Positions 9,801 through 20,000 of a DNA stretch of 64,000 nucleotides are shown in pieces. Position 1 is the first letter of the stretch; each line of letters opens with the position of its first letter. The notes under the pieces are model-generated. The model was not told the DNA's origin. It did no database searches and was given only the letters and a program-made list of their open reading frames with translations. Source of the DNA: Maylandia zebra. Taxonomy: Eukaryota > Chordata > Actinopteri > Cichliformes > Cichlidae. The DNA lies in assembly GCF_041146795.1 (NCBI RefSeq), contig NC_135168.1, forward strand, positions 41,911,870-41,975,869. The letters run 5' to 3'. Position numbers and translations under genes: made by a program.

Positions 9801-10791
9801 AATGCAGTTGTTATCAGTTTGAGTAGTAAAAGAAAATTCTGCTCCTTCAGGTGTCTGTACCCGGCACAGTGTCAGCGCTCTGCATCGAGCGTCCAGCGGA
9901 CGTGGAGGAGGGTTTCTCAGTCCAGGCTCCTTTGGTCTACCACTTTGGCTCTACTAGTCCAGGGACCAACATCAAACTTTACAACAAGGTAAAAAAAAGA
10001 ATGAGTCTAGACCCTTCCTGACATAGTCTGGAGACAAAACTCTAAATTTTTCGTACGTTGTCTTTACCTGTTGAGCATTTAAATCTTTTTGTCACAACAT
10101 GCAGCTGACATCGTGCCTGGCTGAGGTGTTTTCCCAGCGCTGTGAAGTGAACAGGAAAGCCAGTGTAGGAGGCTGCATCATCAACACCTGTGGCTGGGTG
10201 AAGGGCTCTGGATACCAGGCTCTGGTCCACTGTGCGTCAACCTTTCAGGTGGATGTGGTTCTGGTATTGGACCATGAAAGGCTCTACAATGAACTCAAAA
10301 GAGACCTCCCTCACTTTGTGCGGGTTGTGCTCCTACCCAAGTCCGGGGGAGTCGTGGAACGCTCCAAGGAGTGTCGGCGGGATACTCGGGATGAGAAGAT
10401 CCGCGAGTATTTCTACGGCTTCCGTGGAGTCACCTTCTACCCCTTTTCTTACGAAGTGCGTTTCTCAGACGTTCGCATCTATAAAATTGGCGCTCCATCC
10501 ATCCCGGACTCATGCCTGCCACTGGGAATGTCCCAGGATGACACACAGCTAAAACTGGTGCCTGTTACTCCAGGAAGAGACCTCACATACCACGTCCTAA
10601 GCGTGAGCAGTGCTGAAGACGGAGATGAAGGTGCTAGAAAGGGCATAGTGGAGAGTCCTGTGTGTGGCTTTATTGTGGTGACTCATGTAGATACTCAGAC
10701 ACAGGTGATGAAGGTGCTCTCCCCAGCACCTAGACCCCTGCCCAGGCATACTCTGCTCATCATGGACATTCGCTTCATGGATATGAAATGA
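6883..10791 (+). CDS. clp1: CLP1 polyribonucleotide 5'-hydroxyl kinase
   Basis: Five coding exons: 6883-7155, 7302-7409, 7502-7621, 9851-9988 and 10105-10791, giving 441 residues (human 425). CLP1 phosphorylates RNA 5'-OH ends and belongs to mRNA cleavage factor IIm and the tRNA splicing endonuclease (TSEN) complex in the nucleus. The order is N-terminal domain ([25 protein letters not shown]), the P-loop kinase with Walker [10 protein letters not shown] at about residues 132-140, then ELDVGQ, and the C-terminal domain ([47 protein letters not shown]). The start ATG 6883 gives a family-like N-terminus. One oddity is GQSG at the exon 3/4 junction where vertebrate CLP1 has GQGS. Intron 3 (2.2 kb) is mostly a Tc1-like remnant. 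Possible polyadenylation signals lie at 11287-11292 and 12189-12194. Confidence 0.96.
7985..9420 (-). mobile_element. Degenerate Tc1/mariner-like transposon in clp1 intron 3
   Basis: The left end (TTCATTTATTAAAGGGAAAA then GTGTGAAAAAGTATTTGCCC) is matched in inverted orientation near 9240-9300 (ACTTTTTCACAC then CCCCTTAATAAATGAA). The interior resembles fish Tc1-like transposase read on the minus strand, for example the (R)KPLL region at 8545 and the complement of 'TGGGCAAAAATGGC'. Many stops and indels break it, so it is dead. The limits are approximate: similarity to Tc1-type 3' sequence seems to run on past the inverted repeat to about 9420. Confidence 0.7.
8543..8742. repeat. 20-bp tandem repeat, 10 copies
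   Basis: Ten head-to-tail copies of TTAGCAGTGGTTTTCTCATT lie inside the Tc1-like remnant, with only two substitutions noticed (copy 6, C to T; copy 10, T to G). The unit derives from transposase sequence coding KPLL on the minus strand. As 20 is not a multiple of 3, the expansion arose after the element died. High identity points to recent expansion or homogenisation. Confidence 0.95.
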
Positions 10792-12474
10792 AGCAGGCCC
10801 TCAGAGGAGAGGACTTGGATCGAAGACGTCCTGCTGGGTACCCTTTTTATTTTAAGGCTATCTTGTTTGTACTTTACAGAGAAAACATTTTAAGTGTTGA
10901 AATTCGGAATGCATCATTTTTTGTGGTTCATGTGAATCCAGTTTTCAGCCTGTTTCATACATTTTATGATTTAATTTCTACTTATTCAACAATAAGATGA
11001 TGGGGAGCAGGGTTTTTTATACTGAAGATTTTTCGTCTCATTGCACAGAAGAGGGAATTAAATAAGAAAAAAACATTACTCTCTACACTAGCCGTTGGTC
11101 AATTTGTTGTGTTATCAATTTTAGCATGAGCTGGGAATTGGTGCATCCCTAATAGAAATTGAAAGCAGCTGTAAATTCTAGACCACACTGCACAGATGTC
11201 TGTAGAAAAGGATTTTTTTTTTATCAAAGCAAAGATAAAATATTTTTCTTCATAATCTGTTTCATAGAGATTTTTTTCTCTTGAGTAATAAATTTTTTAA
11301 ATGTAAAAAGTTGTGTGAGTTTGTTTTTAATTACACTATCTGACTATCTATCAGTATGTTTCCCTTACTAACAAACAATAATTTAATTATCTGCATACCC
11401 AATATGTAATGAGCTGAGGATGGAACACACTTAATGAACTTAATTCTAATCCAATCAAACCTGGGAATACTTTGCAGTTTTATAACCTTTCCTAAAGAAA
11501 TTTAATGTTTTATTCAGTAGGTCTTCTGTTTTGACAAAAGAAAGGCAAATAATAATAACCTGTAGGCTTCATTAAAACACACACAGTACCAGCATGCTAG
11601 TGATTGTTTGGGAGCACTACACTAGCAGGTCATTTAATATTTGTTCTGTAAACACTTACCAGCTTACCAAACCATACCAGATGCTCTTTTAATTTTTTAG
11701 AGTAACAGCGTTTCTATGTATGACAACATGACTTATAAGCATACACAAAAACAACACTGTGTGATGCATAATACGTGCAAATATCTCAAACTAAGTATAT
11801 AATAAATAAGTGTAGATATTTAAATGTAAGCACGTGGTTCAAAAAAATAATATTGGATAGATTTGTTGTCTTTGAATCTTTTCTTGCTAATATTTTGTGT
11901 TGTTTTTTTTGTTTTTTTTTCTGAACCTTTTTGTTTTATTAAATTACTTAATTTTTCTTTTCTATTCCCTGCCTGTCATATGTAGTGTTTCTTTGCACCT
12001 ACTTTATGCATGTCAGTGTTAACCATTTGTCATAACCAGCAGGGTGTGGATTAATCGTAGGTGGGTCTTTTGTGGAGGGTTGAGATGGCCATCTGGAACG
12101 TAGATTGTGAATTTTGTGGAAAAGAAACCGTGTAAAACCATTTCAAGTAGGTGTACCGTCAAAATATTTTCACAAACAGCTTATGGCAAATAAAACTCCT
12201 TATTAAAAAATATAGAAATCAGTATCTGGTGTGACTGCTGTTTTCTTTTTAAACAGCAGTTGTTCTTTTTGGTGTATAGCATTTTTTCCCCCTAAGGTAT
12301 GTTCCAGGTGGGTTGTTTTAAGCATTTTCGGTGGATTTGCCACACTAATGTGAATTTAGGTTTTAAAGCTGTTTTCAAGCAAAACTGCCCTTTCTTTCTT
12401 TCTTGTTTGTGCTCCTTGCAGCTTCACTGTTACAGCTTTATTCCTCTCATTCATATGCATGTATTCTATCTTGC
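10792..12474 (+). other. clp1: clp1 3' UTR and intergenic AT-rich sequence
   Basis: No further gene is seen. AATAAA at 11287-11292 and at 12189-12194 are candidate clp1 polyadenylation signals; the first gives a 3' UTR of about 0.5 kb. The rest is AT-rich sequence without recognisable coding potential. Confidence 0.5.
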
Positions 12475-12903
12475 TTTGTTAACTTTCCTCTTCTCTCTCC
12501 AGGCTCTCTTCTATCTGCTTCATACTTTCACTACAGATCACAATGTTATCTGCAAACATTATAGTCCACAGATACTCCTGGCTTACCTCATATATCAAAA
12601 TGTCCATCACAATTACAAACAAGAAGGGTCTCAGAGCAGATCCCTGATATAAACCCACCCCGACCATGAACCCAACCAACTGATTCACTAACTTTCCGCA
12701 AAGCTCTTAAACTCCTTCTATCATCTCAATACACTCTTTCACTGATAAGTATCTTTCCATCTCTATTCTTAACCATCCAAACTGCTGCACATCCTTTCCA
12801 GCTTAGTCTCCAGTCTCATAAGCATTTTCCTTTACCAACTAGCCACTAGGAACTCCTGTCTACTGTCTGTCTCCCACTTTTTCTTCGCTACCCTCTTCCA
12901 TTT
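12475..12903 (-). mobile_element. Dead RTE-type LINE reverse-transcriptase fragment
   Basis: On the minus strand the frame from 12688 to 12479 reads VGLYQGSALRPFLFVIVMD then YLWTIMFADNIVICSES, the classic RTE reverse-transcriptase motifs (LHQGSALSPFLF and MFADDIV). The catalytic FADD has become FADN and the frame is short, so the copy is inactive. Similarity seems to continue beyond the MITE at 12904-13466, at about 13471-13510 ('CTTCTTCATTCCACCA'). Confidence 0.8.
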
Positions 12904-13466
12904 GTTGTGCCAAAAGTGATTGCGTGCCAAAAACTGATTTCCAGCGTTTCTGTGTATTTTTACGTGTAATATCTTTATGTATGTTGGTAAATAGACTTCG
13001 GTGAACACTGTTTATATAAAAAAAATTATAGAATTAAAAATATAGAATTAAAAAATTATCTGTGTTTCAAGTATCTTTATAACTCTATTTTATTGTACTT
13101 ACTTTATAACCAATCTGGTCCTGTATCCCCACTTAAAGTATTTTTACAGAACTATTGTAATATTTGCTGCTATTTCTGGAGTCCTCTTGGCCAACTTACA
13201 TTTTTAATGTTAATGAGATTTTTTTTAACTGCATAAATAAAGGTTATATAAAAGTCACTGCCAAAAACTGATTGCGGCTTCTACCTTCTTGCACGAATGT
13301 TGTTTGTGGCTCAAGATAACTTTATGTCATCCATGAGGGACGCATTTGACATATGTTTCACATATTATAGCCCAACAAGTTACTTAAAGCAGTTTAAATA
13401 CGAGCAATCAGTTTTTGACAAATACCGGAAATCAGTTTTTGGTAGACGATCACTTTTTGGCACAAC
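12904..13466. mobile_element. MITE with 39-40 bp terminal inverted repeats
   Basis: The left end GTTGTGCCAAAAGTGATTGC, continuing to GCCAAAAACTGATTTCC, is matched at the right end by its reverse complement, with about four differences over 40 bp. ATTT flanks both sides (12900-12903 and 13467-13470), a possible 4-bp target duplication. The CCAAAAACTGATT motif recurs internally at about 13261 and, inverted, at about 13401. The 563-bp element has no coding capacity. I do not recognise the superfamily. It sits within the RTE fragment, so it is the younger insertion. Confidence 0.8.
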
Positions 13467-13699
13467 ATTTTGAACACTTGCCAGTACTTCTTCATTCCAC
13501 CATTCAAACGCAGCGCTTGTTTGTTTTGTTGCATACAAATAGTACCTTATTGTCTTTTAGAAAGTGTATGAAAGTACTCACATGTTCCTAGAACATAATA
13601 CATAATCGTTTTAGGGTTAATCTATATAGAATTACTTCTAGTAACAAACAAACAAAAAAATACTGGCCCATCACGCACAGTGTTTTTCTTTTCCCAGAG

Positions 13700-13875
13700 T
13701 CGACGCCTTCCATGTCTGTGATTGGCTGGTTGCCCCACCTGAGGCCTGACGGGCTACTTCCGGGATTCCTACGTCGGCCTAGCAGGCGAGCTAAGTAGGT
13801 TGCTAGCGGCTAACTCAAGGAGGACCGAATCGACCCACACCCTACAAGCAAGACACCTCGTGTGTTCATGATTAG
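13700..13875 (+). promoter_or_regulatory. zdhhc5: Putative zdhhc5 promoter and noncoding first exon
   Basis: This is a GC- and CpG-rich island in AT-rich surroundings. It contains a CCAAT-type box (GATTGG, 13721-13726) and CTTCCGG (ETS-like, about 13756-13762). A possible 5' splice site (ATTAG followed by GTGTGT) lies at 13876. It lies 3.2 kb before the zdhhc5 start codon with no other + strand gene between. The assignment is inferred from position and composition. Confidence 0.45.
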
Positions 13876-16800
13876 GTGTGTGTTTTACCTCTTCTTTTTA
13901 GCCATTTTTCAGGTGAAATTCGCCACAGTTGTTTCGTCAGTTGTTAATGAAAATCTATTTGCTACTGTACAGCTCTCATGCTAGCCAGATAACTAATGTT
14001 AAGCTAACTCTTATAGCTGTGGTAAAGGATCGTACAGTGTCGCAAAAAAACTTTAGGCTAGGTAAAAAGCTCACTGTATGATTACCTACTCAGTATCTTG
14101 TGATTTCCAAGTATGGGTCGTGTTTTAATCGGTTTTTGTAGGTCGCATGGGCTACTACTTCTCTGCGGCTTTTGGATTTAAAACAGTGGTGTGTGTATTT
14201 TTATGAGGTTCACGGTGTTGGCAGCTGATTATGATAACGTTAGCTGGTCTTGACTGAATCCTAGCATTGCCCTGGCCTGCTGTTTAACGGTTGGTATGTG
14301 TAACGTTTCATTTTGAGATGAAGTCAAAGTCTGTCTATGGGTGTAGACTTAAAGCAGACGGCAAAAATCAAGCGCGAGTATGTCACTGTTACAAGGAAAA
14401 TGTATTAAATTTGCTTGACCGGTTGTAGCATGCGATGTGTAGATTGTGACATGATAAGCAATGCTCGACACGGAGATTTTAGGATTAACATGTATTACAG
14501 TGGTGGTGGTGGTGGGGGGGTAGTTTTGGGGCAAGTGCGATTATTACCTACTGACACCTCTCTCTGCCATTTGTTAGTACGGATGGTTGTTGACGAGAGA
14601 GGTGTTTCCAAACGATCAGATTACACTGTTGCTTCGGATCCGTTTTCAGTGTACTCACAGACTAGTTTTTCTACAAGAGTTAAGGAGTATGAGCGTGATT
14701 GTGTGTGTGAAAGGCGTGCACCTTTTCCACAGATCGTTGTGTCTGTGTGTTGTTTTCAGTTTCCCTTCGTGGAAGGTATTTCCATCTGACAACCTGAGGT
14801 CACTGAGGTGGTGACGGGGTTATGGTGAAATACCCACACTGCTTAAGGCAAGCTTGTAGAGAAAGGAGGAACTTGGTCAGTGAGTCTGGTTTGTTGTGAA
14901 ATCAAACTAAGACCTTTGGCCTGTGATTTAACAAGGAAATACATTGAAGGCTACCTGCAAAACATTGTAGTATACATGTTTTCAAACATATTTGGTAATT
15001 CTATATTCCACGCTTATGGTATGAGATGTATTATGCATTGGCAGTCAGAGATGCAAAGATTTAATTTGCCACCACATAGGACAAAGATAATAAATGTAAT
15101 GCAAATATAGTGGTTATCAAAAACCCATTACTCTAATCCCGGGTTTCCAAAATGGTATTCCTAAAGGCAGGTAGGACTTCACTTCAGCATTGCAAGGGGG
15201 CTAATTCAGAATTAGGAATCAACCTAATCTCATCCTTATCTTTGGACTGTGTGAGGAAGGCAGAGTATCTGGAAAGAGCCCACACAGACACGGGGAGAAC
15301 ATTCAAACTCCACACAGAAAGGTCTCAAACTGGATTTGAACCCAGGACCTTCTTGTCATGAGGCGGAAGTCATCACAAATATTGTTCTAGCGACACAAAA
15401 AAATAATAAGATTTTAATTTGCCATATTTCTACAGGTCAGAGGGTCTGATTGATAGCAGGAGGGGCAAAAAGATTACTTTCTGTGTGATTCAAACTGCTA
15501 AATTGTAGTTGGCATGCTGTGTTCCAATGAAGCAAAATTGCAGATAGAAGTGCCTTGCTATATAGACTTTGTGGGACTATTAATGTAGGTGTACTGTGGG
15601 AACAAACTGGTTGGACACTACGGATCTGAACCAAGGGCTCATTAAAGCTTCAATTATTTGAAACAAATTCGTTCTGGTCCTGTCTTTGTTCTGCTCATTG
15701 AGTTTTTGTGTGATTTATTTTTCTTACAGGGTTGTCCAGCAACTTGCACAAAGAACCCAAGTGTGAAAAAAGAAAAGGAGCCAAAGATCTTTTTGTTTTT
15801 TTTGGGGAGGTTTTGGTTTGTTTATTTGAGGGGGGAAAAGGTGTGAATTCCATCTAACCATGTGACATCCAAACTCTACGTGGCTTTCTTTAGGAGACGC
15901 AGTATGGGAAAAGAGCTCAACCTGCAGAGAATTTGGAGGTGGAAGACCCAATCCCAGCAAAAAGTGGTGACACCTCGGTGACATACACGGGACTTCCATG
16001 TGGAATGAGTTGGTTTTGTGCCCTTAATGACACAGACTGACAACAGGAGTCTCAGAAGATCCAGGGGACTCCACTTGGTTTTTTGAGTTATTTTCCTAGT
16101 AAATAAAAGGCTAGACATTTTTTTTTATTTTTTTTTAAATGATTTTTATTTTCTTTTTAATAGCAGCTTTTTTTTTGAAAACAAATCCCAGCTGGACTTT
16201 AGTTTGATGTTAAACGGCTTCCCACAACTGGTTTAAAACTGAATTTGTTTGTTTAGTTGTTTTCCCCTGTGGACTAAGTTTGAAATGCTGGAACTCTCCC
16301 TCCTGCCACTATCCTCAGTTTCTTCCACCCACCCAGTGCCTAAATAAGCCTTCTCGGGAGGATCACAGAAGTCATCAGCAGCTGCTGCGCTCAATCCTCT
16401 GCCTATTCTCCTCCATGTGCTTCTGCTCTCGGCCTGTTGACTGTACACCCACTACCTCTTTAATTTTTCTGGTCTTTTCATTTTCACTGAGCGGGATAAT
16501 CAGAACTGAAGCCCAGTGATGGAGCATTAATGTAAACCCTGAGCTGTTCCAGTGTTTTGTGCGTGAGTGCTGGTCCTTTCGCGTATATGCACAGCAGTGT
16601 TACGTTTGCACTGGTGCCAGGGAGTAACAGTAGAAGATTAGATTTATTTATATTGTTGCACCAAATACAGTTCCATTAAAGCCATACAAAAATATTTATG
16701 AATTACCTATACATATTTTTGTATCACACTGCTCTTGTATAGTTTTGCTTTTATAAGCTTCTATTAAGATTATGCACACAAATATTTACAACAAGCTGTA

Positions 16801-17081
16801 CACAGCAGTTTGTATATTGCTATGTAAAAATAAATAAATCTGTTTTTAGTGATTATATTAGTACTGGGAGACATTTAGTTTCTGGACACAGAAAACCCCT
16901 AATGTTTCCCTTTATTTGCTGCTTTGCATAGTGTTGGTTTTCTTTTCCAGTCAGTAGCTATGGCCCCTCCTCCCAGACGAACGCCACATATGCCATTTTG
17001 ACCTGGAAAGCACCCCTTTACAGCAGGTAGACAGTAGATAGCTACCTCTCTCTGTCTTCCTCCACCCTCTCTCTATCTCTG
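13876..17081 (+). other. zdhhc5: zdhhc5 5' intron/UTR region
   Basis: No coding exon is recognised before 17082. Contents are AT-rich sequence, a SINE fragment (15215-15366), poly-T tracts near 16120-16175 and a pyrimidine-rich stretch just before the start codon (17044-17080). More than one noncoding exon is possible. Confidence 0.35.
15215..15366 (-). repeat. Fragment of the tRNA-headed teleost SINE, 5' half
   Basis: This matches, in reverse complement, the 5' half of the element at 63085-63456: 'GGAGAACATTCAAACTCCAC' against 'GTGGAGTTTGCATGTTCTCC', and 'GAACCCAGGACCTTCTTG' against 'AAGAAGGTCCTGAGTTCAA'. The 3' half with the GATG tail is missing, so the copy is broken. It is moderately diverged. 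Confidence 0.75.
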
Positions 17082-20000
17082 ATGCCTGGCTTCAGCAGTG
17101 GGGGGGTTGGGGGAGGAGTAGGTGGCGTTGCTTCTGCTCCTCCCCGTCCATTTCGACCCAGCCGGTACGTCCCGGTGTCTGCAGCCACCACTTTCCTTGT
17201 CGGAGCCACAACGCTCTTCTTCTGCTTCACGTGAGTGTTTCTTGGTTTTGTTTCATATCAAACATGGGTTTTAAAGGGCCTACATGTGTGTACATACACA
17301 TGTGTTTGTACATGCTGGAGCGATGTGTAAACATCCACATGCATTATGTTCAGTGTTAAAATAAGTAGGGTTTTTTTTTTTTTGCTGTTCTTTTAATGTT
17401 TTTTCAAAGTAAGTTGACAGCTTTTCAGGAACATTTGTTCATAGTTTATCGCAGCCACACCTGTCACCTCCCCAACACAAACACAGTCTCCTATTTCTGC
17501 CACTGAGCAACTTCTGTGGGCAGTTGTTTAGCTTGCACATAAGCTTATAAGAAGTTGATGGTGGAGTGTGAAATGTTACTTGGTTACTTTTTTTCCTTTC
17601 CACATCTTACCACTAAGTGTGGGGATTGGTGGAAGCTTGTCTAACTGTAATTTTGTTTCCATCCTCCTTAACACTCTCCAGGTGCCCATGGTTGTCAGAG
17701 CATTTCTCCTCTGTCATTCCTATATATAATGCCGTAATCTTCCTCTTCACCCTCGCCAACTTCTGCATGGCCACTTTTATGGATCCTGGAATCTTTCCCA
17801 GAGGTGAACTTCTAGAAAGTAAAATGTCACGTCCTAATGATGCATGTGCAATACTTTTAAAGTACATGCAAAATAAGACTATTTGTTCGAATACTCACTG
17901 CCTATAAAGTAATTTAGAGAGACCGTGTGAGATGGTTATTAGGTGATTATGATACAAGTTTAATCTCAGGTTGTCTGTGTCTGCAGCGGAGGAAGATGAG
18001 GACAAAGAGGATGACTTCCGCGCTCCACTCTATAAGACAGTGGAGATCAAAGGCATCCAGGTGCGCATGAAGTGGTGCTCAACATGCCGCTTCTACCGAC
18101 CACCGCGCTGCTCGCACTGCTCAGTGTGCGACAACTGTGTGGAGGTACATAATTATACATTTATCCCTGCTTAATAATGTTGACTGGGTATTCTTGTGGC
18201 TCTAAATTAGAAATGAATTGGTAGTATCATACAGCAATGAGTGAACTTCATTAAAAATTGGATAATGTTTTGTAATTATGTATGCTAAAAATCTTTTAAT
18301 TAAAATTTCTGTTGTTGCCTTGGTTATGCTATTTCTTTTTAACCTATAAACTAAATGGTAGGGAAACACAATCTTGGAAATCTGATGTTTCCATGAGTTT
18401 AAGCACTTAATGTAATAAAATGACCTAAATGACTGTTATATATTCATGTTAAAATGTCTTTCAGTTTTAATAGCAAGTCCTAATTTCACAGTGGGCTTCT
18501 ATACACTCATGTGTGGTTTCACTACACAGCCTAGATCTGTCCTATTCTTAGTTTTCATGTGTGAGTGTGGGAGGTGGAAATTGTGTGGACATGCAATATG
18601 ATGTACTGTAGTTGTTGCTTATTCTTATCGTTTCCCTCTGAGAGATATTTTTTAATCTTTTTATTTATTCTTAGGATTTTGATCACCACTGTCCTTGGGT
18701 GAACAACTGCATTGGTCGGAGGAATTATCGTTATTTCTTCCTATTCTTACTTTCTCTCACAACCCACATCATGAACGTATTTGGCTTTGGCTTGGTTTAT
18801 GTCCTGCACCACCAACAGGAGTTGGACACGCCAGGTGCTGCTGTTACGTATCCTTTACTTGGCATAAGTCTGTCATAGAAATGCACAACACATTATGGAA
18901 CTCTCAAACACAAAACACATCATTGGAATAGATTTTCCTGTGTCTTATGACAGGGGTTTTTCTTTTTGTGATTTCCTTGACAACCCCCACCAGTATGGGT
19001 GTGATGTGTGTGGCTGGCCTGTTTTTTGTCCCAGTCGCTGGTCTGACTGGGTTTCACATAGTGCTGGTGGCTCGCGGTCGAACCACAAATGAACAGGTAC
19101 ATACCAGAGGTGGTTGTGCAAATCACGGTCTGCATCACTGAGATAAGTCAGGCATGCTTTACACTGGTTAATGTGTTTTTGTTAGGTATGCAACTGTTTT
19201 ATCTCGCTTCCTCTCCGTAGGTGACAGGGAAGTTTCGGGGAGGCGTTAACCCTTTCACCAACGGCTGCGTGAGGAATATTACCCATGTACTCTGCAGCTC
19301 CCAAGCCCCCAGGTCAGCAATCTTTCTTCTCTGCACTCATCTATTTACTCCCCCCCGTTTAACACTCAGCTCTGCAGTTATTCCTTTTCCACTACCTCTT
19401 TCTTTCCATTGCTCTCTTTCCCCTTCCACTTTTCCACCCTACTCTTTTATAGTTCATTCTGGTCTGTTGAGGTAATTAAATATCTAATGCAGACCTTTGG
19501 AGTGAGTGGGTGAGGTGTTGGTCAACAGAGCTGGGTTGTATCTTTTTGAATACGTGTGTGTGTGTTATAGATACATAGGTCGTTGGCGGGGCCGGCAGAT
19601 GGTGGAAGTTCAGCCACCTTTTCTCAGACCTGCTCTCACTGAAGCTCAACTAGAAGCCAAGGTCTTGGACAACGGCATCCAGAATGACCGACATAGCACT
19701 AGGGTGAGTTATAATGAATTGAACAAACACATGCAGCCTGTACAGAGAAGTCTGGATATAAATGGCCTGATAAATGGCCTGTATTTGTATAGCGCTTTAT
19801 AACAGCTCCACAGATATGCTATATGTCTATATTATTACTGTGGTATGAGTTTTAGAGAAGAGAAATCTGGTGCACAAAATATTTCATCAATTTTAATTTC
19901 ATGTTTAAATATTAAAAGGTCAGAAGCAACACAAACTCTGGTTGTTAGCAGTCAGCTAATGTAGTTTATATTGGTGCTGCAGCTGCTGGAAAGTAGCAGC

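Noticed and set aside
10232-10552. 106-codon second frame inside clp1 exon 5
   Set aside because: An alternative frame of a strongly conserved coding exon; no independent support.
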